Assembly: GCA_910584055.1 (NCBI GenBank)
Contig: CAJTZS010000006.1
Coordinates: 56,841-120,840, forward strand
Source of the DNA: an uncultured Muribaculaceae bacterium
Lineage (GTDB): Bacteria; Bacteroidota; Bacteroidia; Bacteroidales; Muribaculaceae
Length of the DNA stretch: 64,000 nt
Direction of reading: 5' to 3'
The position numbers and the translations under genes are program-made. The notes under the pieces are model-generated. The model was not told where the DNA came from. It was given only the letters and a program-made list of their open reading frames with translations, and ran no database searches. Positions 16,115 through 24,970 of this stretch are shown in pieces. How positions within the stretch are numbered: the first letter of the stretch is position 1; the number at the start of each line of letters is the position of its first letter.

Positions 16115-17455
16115 CTATTGTTTTACAGATGAATTCTGTGTAGCCGGAGCTGCGGCAGGTTTTACATCTTCGTAATAATATGGTTTAATTCCGAACGTAA
16201 AGTGATTGACCCTTATGATGACAAATACCATAACCAATGCGGATGCAGCAGTTACCAACACGAACGGGAAAAGGTCACTGTGCTGCTGACCGAATATATC
16301 AGCAAAGAAGTCAACGATAACAGGTACAAGAGAGATTGCAATGTAATTGGCAACCTGAAGATATGCAAGTGCCAAAGTTGACTTACGGTCGGTGACGACA
16401 AGTTCAGTGGCTTTAATATAGAAGATCGGTTGGGCAAGGCCATTGCCAAGTCCGACAATGCCGTATGCAGCTATAAACAGTGGATATGACTTTGTAATCA
16501 CAAAAAGGAGGAAACCACCCACCAGGAGAGCAATTGCAACAATGAACGTTGTTTTGCGGAACGCCTTCATAACGCCTGTCACGCATAATCCGATAAGGAA
16601 CATTGCCGCATAAAACACCGATGTGACTACGGAAACATCTTCTGTTGACATATGGTAGTCGGGCATAAGATTCGGAAGATAATATGCCGGAACGGAAGTG
16701 GCGAATACAAAGAAGAAATAGGCGAGTAGCAGCCAGATAGTGCGGCCGAGATAGAATCCACCCTTAACCTTTTGTCCGGCAGTCGAGAATCCATCTGCGT
16801 CTATGGCAGGAACAGCATACGGTATGTTGTCGGTCGATACCTGTTTTGTGTCATCTGCATTTTGTGTTGTTCCATAATCGCTTTTGGGGATCTTGTTGAG
16901 GAACGGGATTAAAATGAGGGAAACCAAAGGAATCAGGTATACAAGAAACGGAAGGTGCCAGCTTTTTGCGGCCAGGAAACCAACGACAAAGGTTGCGCCT
17001 ACAAGAGCTATGTTGCCGATGGCTGAAATGATACCCATCTGTTTGGTACGATATTTCCCAATAAATACATCGGCAATCAGACCTGTTGAGAACGGCAGTA
17101 TAAGGCCGCATCCGGCACCGAGCAGACAACTGAGCCAAATAAGCATTGTAAGGCTGTTAGACCAGATGGACAAAGCCCCGGCCACGATGTACATTATTGT
17201 GCCGAGTGTGATTACCAATACTTTATGCCGCGTTTCCGAGAGTTTTCCGGAGAGCAACACAAACGGTATTATGACCAAATTGGGTAATACTGTTAACAAC
17301 TGGATTTTAAAATCCGTTACATCCGGGAATATCGTGCGTAGATTCCCCTCTATAGGGGTTACGGCCAATCCCGGGAGGTCTACCGCAAGAGAAAGAGACC
17401 ATATGGCAAGAACCACCATCAGTGATATTTGCCCTTTACCTGTTTTGATTTGCAT
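16115..17455 (-). CDS. MFS transporter between glutaminase and asparaginase
   Basis: Major facilitator protein of 446 residues with about 12 predicted membrane segments, in two six-helix halves separated by a polar loop near 195-235. The first helix begins at MVVLAIWSLSLAV. The cytoplasmic loop after helix 2 carries GKLSETRHKVLV, an MFS motif A-like GxxxxRxK pattern. There is no substrate motif I can read. Its placement with glutaminase (45 bases upstream in transcription order) and asparaginase (4 bases downstream) suggests transport of asparagine, glutamine or their products. A sugar or drug carrier cannot be excluded. Confidence 0.85.
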   Translation of the reverse strand: MQIKTGKGQISLMVVLAIWSLSLAVDLPGLAVTPIEGNLRTIFPDVTDFKIQLLTVLPNLVIIPFVLLSGKLSETRHKVLVITLGTIMYIVAGALSIWSNSLTMLIWLSCLLGAGCGLILPFSTGLIADVFIGKYRTKQMGIISAIGNIALVGATFVVGFLAAKSWHLPFLVYLIPLVSLILIPFLNKIPKSDYGTTQNADDTKQVSTDNIPYAVPAIDADGFSTAGQKVKGGFYLGRTIWLLLAYFFFVFATSVPAYYLPNLMPDYHMSTEDVSVVTSVFYAAMFLIGLCVTGVMKAFRKTTFIVAIALLVGGFLLFVITKSYPLFIAAYGIVGLGNGLAQPIFYIKATELVVTDRKSTLALAYLQVANYIAISLVPVIVDFFADIFGQQHSDLFPFVLVTAASALVMVFVIIRVNHFTFGIKPYYYEDVKPAAAPATQNSSVKQ

Positions 17456-17499
17456 AACAATCTTTTTTAGTGGAACTTTTTTATATAAACTTCTTGTAA

Positions 17500-18471
17500 T
17501 TAAGCCATTTCAGATATCTTTACTGCATCTCCGTTGAATACACCAAGTCCAAGTTTCTGCATTATGCCTTTTACGGCGGCCTGAGCTTTTACGGAATTGC
17601 CAGCTTCATCGAGTGGAGGCGCGAACGCTGCTACTCCGAATACGCCGGGCAATACTCCGAGGACGCCACCTCCAACGCCGCTTTTTGCAGGTATGCCGGA
17701 TGTGTATAGCCAGTCTCCTGTGTTCTGATAGAAACCTACGGAAGAGATCAATGTAGTTATTTTAGGAGCGAGTTCGCGTGCAAAAACCTCTTTCTTTGTT
17801 ATCGGGTTAACTCCTCCATTGGCAATTGTGGCTGCGCATATGCCAAGTTGGGTAGCGGTGATTCCGATTGAGCATTGTCGGGTGTAAAGATCCAGGCTCA
17901 TGTCAACGTCGTCGTAAATTCTGTTGTAGTTTTTCAGTAGCCATGCTATGGACCTGTTGTTGAAGTTTGTTTCGGATTCCGATCTGTATAGTTCGTCGAG
18001 CACCTGAGATTCGCTTCCGCAAAGATCTGTGAAGTTATTTATAATGGCTTCCCATTTCCCCCATGAGTCACCCGTGGGTTTCACCATGGAACAAGCCGTT
18101 ATAGCTCCTGCATTCACTAATGGAGTGGAGGGATGGTCATTTTCGAGAAGAATTGCGAAGATAGAATTGAACGGAAGTCCGGTGGCATCCGCGCCGATCT
18201 GATCAAGCACTGCCTTTGCTCCATATTGTTTTAATACGAGAATGGCTGTCAGAACCTTGGATACGGATTCAACACCAAATCTATAATCCGTATCGCCGGC
18301 ACTGAATGTCGTGCCGTCCGGGAGAGTTAGGCTTATACCGAACAGCTCAGGATCTATATTTGCAAGAAAAGGGATGTAATCGGCATTTTTCCCTCCCTTG
18401 ATATCTCTACATTCTTCATATGTCTGTTCCAGTGCCTCTTTAATCTGGGACTTTGTAATAACCTTTTCCAT
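17500..18471 (-). CDS. glsA: glutaminase A
   Basis: Converts glutamine to glutamate and ammonia. It is a serine-dependent beta-lactamase-fold enzyme; the SxxK pair lies in GVESVSKVL (Ser69, Lys72 from the chosen start). Other conserved parts are NAGAI, LLKNYNRIYDDVD and the C-terminal SGIPAKSGVGGGVLGVLPG region. The ATG at 18471 gives 323 residues, close to the family's roughly 310; the frame continues 30 bases further upstream without family-like residues. It is the first gene of the deamidation operon. Bacterial glutaminases of this type are known to contribute to acid resistance, which would suit a gut commensal. Confidence 0.95.
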   Translation of the reverse strand: MEKVITKSQIKEALEQTYEECRDIKGGKNADYIPFLANIDPELFGISLTLPDGTTFSAGDTDYRFGVESVSKVLTAILVLKQYGAKAVLDQIGADATGLPFNSIFAILLENDHPSTPLVNAGAITACSMVKPTGDSWGKWEAIINNFTDLCGSESQVLDELYRSESETNFNNRSIAWLLKNYNRIYDDVDMSLDLYTRQCSIGITATQLGICAATIANGGVNPITKKEVFARELAPKITTLISSVGFYQNTGDWLYTSGIPAKSGVGGGVLGVLPGVFGVAAFAPPLDEAGNSVKAQAAVKGIMQKLGLGVFNGDAVKISEMA

Positions 18472-18553
18472 ATGTATATGATTTTGTTTATTTTTAAACA
18501 TATAGTATTTATTTTAGTTGACTTGGTGAATTGTTTTAACATCTCTTAATTTA

Positions 18554-18583
18554 TTGGCTTGTGGATATTTTTTGTTAATTTTG
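18554..18583 (+). promoter_or_regulatory. purT promoter
   Basis: TTG at 18554-18556 and TAATTTTG at 18576-18583, 19 bases apart, match the Bacteroidetes -33/-7 pattern. The purT start is 22 bases after the -7 element. Confidence 0.65.
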
Positions 18584-18605
18584 CAGCGAATAATGTATTA
18601 TAGGT

Positions 18606-19790
18606 ATGGCAAAAATTGGAAGTGTGATGACTCCGAAAGGTCGCAAGGCGATGCTGCTCGGAAGTGGTGAACTTGGTAAAGAGGTTGCGATCGAACTGCA
18701 GCGTCTTGGAATCGAAGTTATTGCGTGTGATAAATATCCGAATGCTCCGGCAATGCAGGTTGCCCATCGTTCGTATGTGTTCAATATGCTTGACGGGAAT
18801 GAACTCCGAAGAATTGTGGAGCTTGAAAAGCCTGATCATATCATTCCTGAGATAGAAGCTATAGCTACGCCGGTGCTTGTTGAACTTGAGAAGGAGGGTT
18901 TTAATGTTACCCCTACTGCCAGGGCCGCGTGGCTCACGATGAATCGGGAAGGTATCCGTCGTCTTGCTGCCGAGGAACTCGGTTTGCCCACTTCCCCTTA
19001 TCGTTTTGCCTCTACTCGCGAAGAATTCGACAAGGCAATTGAGGAGATCGGTATTCCTTGTGTTGTCAAGCCTGTGATGAGTTCTTCAGGACATGGTCAA
19101 AGCACAGTCAAGAGCCAGAAAGATATAGAATCGGCATGGAAAGAAGCGCAAGAGGGTGGACGTGCCGGTGCCGGTAGGGTAATCGTCGAAGGTTTCGTAG
19201 ATTTTGATTATGAGATAACATTACTGACCGTCAGAAGTATATCCGGAACATCGTTCTGTGAGCCGGTCGGTCATATTCAGGTCAATGGCGATTACAGATA
19301 TTCATGGCAGCCGCAACCCATGAGTGAAGCCGCCATTGGCTCGGCACGAGAGATTGCCCGTAAAGTTACAGATGCATTAGGTGGATATGGAATTTTCGGT
19401 GTGGAATTGTTTGTGAAAGGAGATCAGGTAATTTTCAGTGAAGTCTCTCCTCGTCCGCACGACACCGGTATGGTGACGATGATATCCCAGGATATGTCGG
19501 AATTCGCTCTTCATGCACGCGCATTGCTTGGACTTCCCGTCCCGGCAATTGAATTCTACGGACCGTCCGCATCGCGAGCCATCGTTGTTGAGGGAGATTC
19601 CAATTGTGTCGTGTTTGATAACCTGGAGGAGGTTTTAAAAGAACCCGGCACACAACTTAGAGTTTTCGGTAAGCCGGAAGTTCACGGACATCGACGCATG
19701 GGTGTGATTCTTGCAAAAGCCGATACACTCGAAGAGGCGCGTGCCAAGGCCTCTCGTGCGTATGATGCCCTTAAGATTTATCTCCATTGA
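18606..19790 (+). CDS. purT: formate-dependent phosphoribosylglycinamide formyltransferase PurT
   Basis: ATP-grasp enzyme of purine synthesis that uses formate and ATP to formylate GAR, an alternative to the folate-dependent PurN. The N-terminal domain has GSGELGKEVAIELQRLG. The ATP-grasp core has KPVMSSSGHGQS and, late, FSEVSPRPHDTGMVT with metal-binding acidic residues. At 394 residues it is the normal size. It stands alone between divergent glsA and convergent rprY, with its own promoter and a very strong terminator. Confidence 0.96.
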   Translation: MAKIGSVMTPKGRKAMLLGSGELGKEVAIELQRLGIEVIACDKYPNAPAMQVAHRSYVFNMLDGNELRRIVELEKPDHIIPEIEAIATPVLVELEKEGFNVTPTARAAWLTMNREGIRRLAAEELGLPTSPYRFASTREEFDKAIEEIGIPCVVKPVMSSSGHGQSTVKSQKDIESAWKEAQEGGRAGAGRVIVEGFVDFDYEITLLTVRSISGTSFCEPVGHIQVNGDYRYSWQPQPMSEAAIGSAREIARKVTDALGGYGIFGVELFVKGDQVIFSEVSPRPHDTGMVTMISQDMSEFALHARALLGLPVPAIEFYGPSASRAIVVEGDSNCVVFDNLEEVLKEPGTQLRVFGKPEVHGHRRMGVILAKADTLEEARAKASRAYDALKIYLH

Positions 19791-19799
19791 TATTATTAG

Positions 19800-19855
19800 A
19801 AATATTACGGACAGAGGATGCCGTGGAGGTACGGCATCCTCTGTCCGTAATATTT
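19800..19855. terminator. bidirectional terminator between purT and rprY
   Basis: A perfect 25-bp stem (19800-19824 with 19831-19855) has a 6-base loop GGAGGT, with T- and A-rich ends so it can work both ways. It fills the gap between two convergent genes. The stem is unusually long for an intrinsic terminator. Confidence 0.9.
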
Positions 19856-19865
19856 TATCGATACA

Positions 19866-20588
19866 TTAAGCGTTTGCTTCAGTCTCCGCTTCCACGTCAG
19901 GGGCAATGAGCTTGTAGCCTTTGCCGTGGATATTGATAATCTCTATTGACGGATCGTCCTTGAGCAGTTTACGTAGTTTGGTGATATAGACGTCCATACT
20001 TCTTGCATTGAAATAGTTGTCATCTATCCAGATCGATTTCAAGGCGTAATTACGTTCAAGGATCTCATTTACATGCGAGCAAAGGAGTGCAAGAAGTTCA
20101 GATTCCTTGGTTGTAAGCTTCTGTGTCTTGTCATCGGCAATGAGCACCTGTTTTTGGGTGTCAAAAGTATATTTGCCGATCTTATAGAGTGTAATGTCCT
20201 TATCTCGTTTCCCCTTTACCCTACGGAGTATTGCACCAATACGGAACACGAGTTCCTCCATGGAGAAAGGTTTTGTAATGTAGTCGTCAGCACCAATTTT
20301 GAAACCTTCGAGCACATCCTCTTTCAGAGCCTTGGCAGTAAGGAAAATGATGGGCACGTCTCCATTGACATTGCGTATTTCCTGAGCCAGTGTAAAGCCA
20401 TCTTTCTTGGGCATCATTACATCAAGGACACAAAGATCATATTTCCCTTTCAGGAATGTTTTGTATCCTTTTTCACCATCGGGGCAAAGATCGGCGTTAA
20501 AACCCTTAGCCTGGAGGAATTCCCGGAGAAGCATCCCCAGGTTTTCGTCATCCTCACACAGCAATATTTTTAATTTCTCGTCCATCAT
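19866..20588 (-). CDS. rprY: OmpR-family response regulator RprY
   Basis: DNA-binding response regulator of 240 residues. The receiver domain has the acidic pair CEDDEN, the phosphoacceptor Asp56 in CVLDVMMPKKDG, and the LTAKA and TKPFS switch residues. The C-terminal half is a winged helix (LTTKESELLALLC, ARSMDVYITKLRKLL). It lies 150 bases downstream of the histidine kinase on the same strand. The pair matches RprXY, known in Bacteroides for effects on tetracycline-related and stress phenotypes. That assignment rests on overall similarity and gene pairing. Confidence 0.88.
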   Translation of the reverse strand: MMDEKLKILLCEDDENLGMLLREFLQAKGFNADLCPDGEKGYKTFLKGKYDLCVLDVMMPKKDGFTLAQEIRNVNGDVPIIFLTAKALKEDVLEGFKIGADDYITKPFSMEELVFRIGAILRRVKGKRDKDITLYKIGKYTFDTQKQVLIADDKTQKLTTKESELLALLCSHVNEILERNYALKSIWIDDNYFNARSMDVYITKLRKLLKDDPSIEIINIHGKGYKLIAPDVEAETEANA

Positions 20589-20738
20589 ATATAGATTTTA
20601 TTTATTTCATTCAGTGCAATTGTTAAATGATTGCCATTTTTTCACATTCTTTAATTCTATAACAAACAATATCGGAAAATTCCCCATATATATTTAACAT
20701 TTCCCCAAAAACAGTTTATTTTTAAATAACTTCTTACA

Positions 20739-22217
20739 TTATTCATCCTTCTTTGTATCTTTGCTTAAGATAAGAGGAAGGGTTATGACAAATGTTGATC
20801 CTTTCCCGAATTCGCTTTCTGCTGATATTGTGCCTCCAAAGAGTGTGATCATTTTTTTTACATACGCAAGACCCAGTCCGAATCCTTTGACATCATGGCG
20901 ATTGCCTGTTGACACACGGAAAAATTTATCGAAGATTCTTTTCAGGTCATCTTTCTTGATGCCGATACCATTGTCCTTGATTCTTATTTCGAGTTGGTTC
21001 CCGGAGATATCTTTTGTTGATATTTCGAGTTGTGGCTCCCGCTCTTCATCCATATATTTCACAGCGTTGTCAAGAAGATTGAATATCACGTTTGTAAATT
21101 GCATCTCATCCACGCGTATCTGAGCGTTGCTGGCTTCAAGCATAGTAGTCAGTGAGCCTCCGTATTTTTCAACTTTGATTTTAAAGGTATTGACAACATT
21201 GGAGATTATGTTGTTGGCATCAACTTCCGTGAATTTCAAAGCAGAGCCGGTATTGTCGAATACCGACATCTGGAGCACCTTCTCAACCTGAAAGCGCAAC
21301 CTCTTTGACTCCTCTGTTATTACTTCTGAAAGGTGTTGCAGCGAAGTCGGAGATTTCCTTATCGAAGGATCCGAGAGCATCTGGCCTGCAAGAGATATCG
21401 TGGATATAGGAGTTTTCAGTTCATGAGTCATATTATTGATGAAATCGGTTTTCATTTCTGTCAGCTTCTTTTGGCGGAAAGCCAGAACAATTGTATACAG
21501 GAAAATTATCAATAATATGAGCGTGAGTACCAATGTAGGTATGATGAATCTAACCGATGAGAAAATGTATGAATGTTTGGTGGGGAATTGAACTTTCAGA
21601 TTATAATATGTATCCGAATTTGAAAAAAGGGGAATGCTATAGATGTTGTGTTTGGCTTTATCCTTATATCCTTCGGTGGAATATATCAGGTTTCCTCTGA
21701 CTCCATACACTGCGAATGCAAACGGCACATTTACTCCGTTGTTGGCAAGTTCTGTATGCAGGCAATTCCGAATCAGGGTGGAATCCGCGCGTTCCATAAC
21801 AGGGCGGGAACCTGCGTCTCGAAGGATAGAGAGTATTACTTCGTTGAGCAATCCTTTCTGATACAGATACTGGCTGCGTATCACTTCCTGCATGTTTCGG
21901 TATCTTTCTGCTACATTCTGGTTTGCCGGGGGGAAAATCGGTGTTGTTTCAATGCGAGATGTTTCGGCAGGCGGAGTGTTGGTGTAGTCATGATAGAAAC
22001 TGGATTCTATTATATTTACATCCTGTTCAAGGAAATGCAGGGTCTCTTCCCGTTCCAGAAATTCAGAAGTGGAATATAGAGATCTCATAACGCCTTCGGA
22101 AAACTGCTCATCACGCATCTTTACCATATTTTCAAGATACATAATCTGAAAATATAGCAAAACACCGAAGGTGAGTGCCATTATTATTGTCAAAAGCCAG
22201 ATAACAGATTTCTTCAT
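20739..22217 (-). CDS. rprX: sensor histidine kinase RprX
   Basis: Inner-membrane sensor kinase of 492 residues. Membrane segment 1 is about 5-25 and segment 2 about 223-247, enclosing a periplasmic sensor domain of roughly 195 residues. The HisKA domain has the phosphorylated His265 in NNMTHELKTPIS. The ATPase domain has an N-box (FNLLDNAVKY) and G-boxes (IKDNGIGI, GFGLGLAYVKKM). It pairs with the downstream response regulator. A plausible promoter lies about 165 bases upstream, giving a long leader that contains a dispersed hairpin repeat. Confidence 0.9.
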   Translation of the reverse strand: MKKSVIWLLTIIMALTFGVLLYFQIMYLENMVKMRDEQFSEGVMRSLYSTSEFLEREETLHFLEQDVNIIESSFYHDYTNTPPAETSRIETTPIFPPANQNVAERYRNMQEVIRSQYLYQKGLLNEVILSILRDAGSRPVMERADSTLIRNCLHTELANNGVNVPFAFAVYGVRGNLIYSTEGYKDKAKHNIYSIPLFSNSDTYYNLKVQFPTKHSYIFSSVRFIIPTLVLTLILLIIFLYTIVLAFRQKKLTEMKTDFINNMTHELKTPISTISLAGQMLSDPSIRKSPTSLQHLSEVITEESKRLRFQVEKVLQMSVFDNTGSALKFTEVDANNIISNVVNTFKIKVEKYGGSLTTMLEASNAQIRVDEMQFTNVIFNLLDNAVKYMDEEREPQLEISTKDISGNQLEIRIKDNGIGIKKDDLKRIFDKFFRVSTGNRHDVKGFGLGLAYVKKMITLFGGTISAESEFGKGSTFVITLPLILSKDTKKDE

Positions 22218-22285
22218 ATTTATTTAACAAAAAATAACGCTCAGGGTTTAAAGTATGTTTTGAAATTAACACGAATTTTAAATTT

Positions 22286-22355
22286 GAGCCTGTTTGAATT
22301 TATGTTTGGGGCTCCCGTAGGGATGCACCCTGGTGCATCCGCCTCAAATAGGTTT
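22286..22355. repeat. 70-bp foldback repeat in the rprX leader
   Basis: The ends are imperfect inverted repeats: GAGCCTGTTTGA at 22286-22297 against TCAAATAGGTTT at 22344-22355 (9 of 12 match the complement). The centre is a perfect hairpin, GGATGCACC at 22321-22329 pairing with 22332-22340. The left end recurs at 15044. It looks like a small MITE or REP-type element. On the minus strand it falls inside the predicted leader of rprX. Confidence 0.65.
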
Positions 22356-22380
22356 TAACTGTGTCGTTAACATTTAAATG

Positions 22381-22410
22381 CAAAATTAACATAAAATGTT
22401 AAAATCGCAA
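22381..22410 (-). promoter_or_regulatory. rprX promoter
   Basis: On the minus strand TTG (22410-22408), a 19-base spacer and TAATTTTG (22388-22381) match the Bacteroidetes consensus. The implied leader to rprX is about 160 bases. Confidence 0.6.
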
Positions 22411-22482
22411 TTTTGTTATAAATAAAATATGTTAAAATCGGAAAAATTAAATCCCTTGACTGATAAATTCAATTTTAGATAT

Positions 22483-22490
22483 TAATTTTG
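22483..22490 (+). promoter_or_regulatory. -7 element before the clostripain-like gene
   Basis: TAATTTTG lies 25 bases before the start codon. The nearest TTG upstream is 24 bases away, longer than ideal. Confidence 0.5.
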
Positions 22491-22515
22491 TAGTAGTTTA
22501 TTTGATTTCAGCATT

Positions 22516-23772
22516 ATGAAGCAATTGTATTTATTCCTGATAATTCTATTGACGTTATTGTTATACGGGTGTAAAGACGGTCCTGAACCGAATCCCGGAC
22601 CTAAAGAGGTTCGACAGATGACTCTTGTATACGCGGTGAATCATAATAATCTCTCTTCCGATCTTGATGCAAATCAGAATCAGATGCTTCAGGCGATGGC
22701 GAATATAGATGCGGATGCATATAAATTGCTTGTATACAAGTATACTTCCGACGGTCCGGGTTTATATGAGGTGCGCAATTCTAACGGGAAGCCAGAATTT
22801 ACTTTATTAAAGCAATATGATGAATCGTTGCTCTCTGTAACGAAGGAGAGGATCTCTGAAGTGATTGATGATGCGCTCGATTACTACCCGGAAGTTGAAT
22901 CCAATCTTTTTTTCTGGGGGCATGGTTTAGGATGGGTGAATCCCTATAAGTATTTGAATAATTCCAAGGGTCGTCAGGCTATATCAAATTCCAACTTACC
23001 GTCAGATGAATATGCTTTGTCTGCAACAGTGCCGGAACTTTATGGATATGGAGGAGAGTACGTATATGAGGATGGTGTGAGGGTCGGGACAGATTATCTG
23101 GATATCGACCAGCTTGCCGAGGCAATCCCTGATAACAAATTCGATATGATTTGGTTTGATTGTTGCTATATGTCAGGTATTGAGGTCGCATATCAGCTAA
23201 GAAACAAGTGTGAGACTTTTGTGGCATATCCTACGGAAATTATGGCGGAAGGTCTTCCTTATGACAAGGTTCTCCCTAAAATTATCGGGAAATCTAATGA
23301 TAAGATAGGAGCGGCAAGGGCATTATATGAATATTATGTAGGGAAAAGCACCCCTGAAGCTGTTTCTGTTGCCGTGATGGATATGTCGAGGATAGAGGAA
23401 GTGGCGTCAGTCGCTCACGATATATTCATGTCAGGAGAGGAACGGCCTCAGGAGAGCGGCTTGCAGAATTATTCACGACTGAGATTAACGCCATATTATG
23501 ACTTTGGGCAGTATCTCAGAGAATATGTGTGTGTTAACACGGACGAAAACTCCAATGATAATTTCGGGGTCTTTAAGGAAAGATTAAATCGTGCTCTGGA
23601 TGGTTTCGTTGTTTTCTCTGCAGCCTCAGATAAGGATTTTAATTACCGCCCTATCAATAAAGAGCATTTTTCCGGTTTAAGTATACATAATTTTAAGAAC
23701 CAGGCTTCTGACAGGGATGATTATTATCGGAAACTTGATTGGTATAGCCGCGTATGGTCTCAGACAGAATAG
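22516..23772 (+). CDS. clostripain-like (peptidase C11) lipoprotein protease
   Basis: Predicted surface or periplasmic cysteine protease. The signal peptide ends in lipobox LLLYGC (Cys19), followed by a proline-rich spacer DGPEPNPGP. The caspase-like fold shows the catalytic histidine in FFWGHGLGW (His136) and the catalytic cysteine in WFDCCYMSGIEVAY (probably Cys217, after the DxC pattern). Clostripain relatives cleave after basic residues. Length is 418 residues. Related Bacteroides proteases such as fragipain act on secreted toxins, but no partner is visible here. It is a single-gene unit divergent from rprX, followed by an MscS channel on the same strand. Confidence 0.88.
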   Translation: MKQLYLFLIILLTLLLYGCKDGPEPNPGPKEVRQMTLVYAVNHNNLSSDLDANQNQMLQAMANIDADAYKLLVYKYTSDGPGLYEVRNSNGKPEFTLLKQYDESLLSVTKERISEVIDDALDYYPEVESNLFFWGHGLGWVNPYKYLNNSKGRQAISNSNLPSDEYALSATVPELYGYGGEYVYEDGVRVGTDYLDIDQLAEAIPDNKFDMIWFDCCYMSGIEVAYQLRNKCETFVAYPTEIMAEGLPYDKVLPKIIGKSNDKIGAARALYEYYVGKSTPEAVSVAVMDMSRIEEVASVAHDIFMSGEERPQESGLQNYSRLRLTPYYDFGQYLREYVCVNTDENSNDNFGVFKERLNRALDGFVVFSAASDKDFNYRPINKEHFSGLSIHNFKNQASDRDDYYRKLDWYSRVWSQTE

Positions 23773-23833
23773 TTCTCTAATATTTATATATACATAGAAA
23801 GATTGAAGAGATAGATTAAAATATGAATTACTA

Positions 23834-24970
23834 ATGATACAGACAGATTTGCCCCAAGTGCCAATTCCTACGGAATTACCCGACGGAGCCAAGGCTTTCA
23901 GCGAATTAAAGGGATTGAGTTTCGACGATGCGATTGAGAAAGTCGCGAACTCGATTGTAAATTTCGGATTTAAGTTGCTTATAGCAATTGTCGTGTTCTA
24001 TGTTGGGCGGTTCATAATCCGGAAATTATATAAGATGACCCTCAATGTGATGACGAAGCGAAGAATGGACGCTTCATTGACCACTTTTGTGTTGTCTCTT
24101 ATAAAAATGGTGTTGTATTTTATCCTTATCATCACCATTGTTGGAATTCTCGGAATCGAGACCAGCAGTTTCCTTGCAATCTTTGCATCTGCCGGTGTGG
24201 CTATAGGTATGGCTCTGAGCGGCACGTTGCAGAATTTTGCCGGCGGGGTGCTGATTCTTCTTCTCAAACCATATAAGGTGGGGGATTATATTGAAACGCA
24301 AGGCTATGCAGGAACCGTAAAATCCATTCAGCTTTTTAATACAATAATCAACACTGTTGACAACAAGGCAATAATTATTCCAAATGGAGGACTTTCAACA
24401 GGGACGATAAACAATTTCTCCCTTGAGAGCTACAGACGTGTGGACTGGACGGTATGTTTATCTTATGATACTGATCTTGCCGCGGCGAAAGAGACAATCC
24501 TCAAGATGATAAATGAAGATTCGCGAATAGTGAAGAGATATGTAGAGGATGATATGGAGTATCGGGAAGAACAGGCTCAAAAGATGGAGGCTAAGGAACA
24601 TCCTGAACTGGAACATGGCCGGGAAGAGGGCAAGCCGCGTAGATGGTGGAACAAGATAACTCCGAGGTTAAAAAAACGTAAGGATGTTATCCATCAGACC
24701 CTTACGGAGGATATAGAGATGAACGCCGCCATTCCGGTGAAAGTGGAACGTAAACCGTTTGTGGGATTGAATGAGATGGCGGACAGCAGCATAAACTTAG
24801 TTGTCAGGGCATGGACACATTCTTCCAATTACTGGGGAGTGTATTTTGATATGAATGAGAGGTTCTTCACGGAATTGCCGAAACATGGATTCTCTTTCCC
24901 CTTCCCCCAGATGGATGTGCATTTTGACAAGGATTTCATGCAACATCAATCAACCGGGTCTGCATCGTAA
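23834..24970 (+). CDS. MscS-family mechanosensitive channel with a charged insert
   Basis: Small-conductance mechanosensitive channel of the inner membrane, releasing solutes on hypo-osmotic shock. Membrane segments are about 45-65, 84-107 and 112-145; the last is the pore helix with the small-residue pattern GVAIGMALSGTLQNFAGG. The beta domain follows (KVGDYIETQGYAGTV, IIPNGGLSTGTINNFS). Between about 233 and 303 there is a highly charged insert rich in Glu, Lys and Arg (such as EYREEQAQKMEAKEHPE) that ordinary MscS proteins of this size lack. The fold resumes at KPFVGLNEMADSSINLVVRAW. The last 35 bases overlap the convergent thiF gene. Confidence 0.9.
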   Translation: MIQTDLPQVPIPTELPDGAKAFSELKGLSFDDAIEKVANSIVNFGFKLLIAIVVFYVGRFIIRKLYKMTLNVMTKRRMDASLTTFVLSLIKMVLYFILIITIVGILGIETSSFLAIFASAGVAIGMALSGTLQNFAGGVLILLLKPYKVGDYIETQGYAGTVKSIQLFNTIINTVDNKAIIIPNGGLSTGTINNFSLESYRRVDWTVCLSYDTDLAAAKETILKMINEDSRIVKRYVEDDMEYREEQAQKMEAKEHPELEHGREEGKPRRWWNKITPRLKKRKDVIHQTLTEDIEMNAAIPVKVERKPFVGLNEMADSSINLVVRAWTHSSNYWGVYFDMNERFFTELPKHGFSFPFPQMDVHFDKDFMQHQSTGSAS

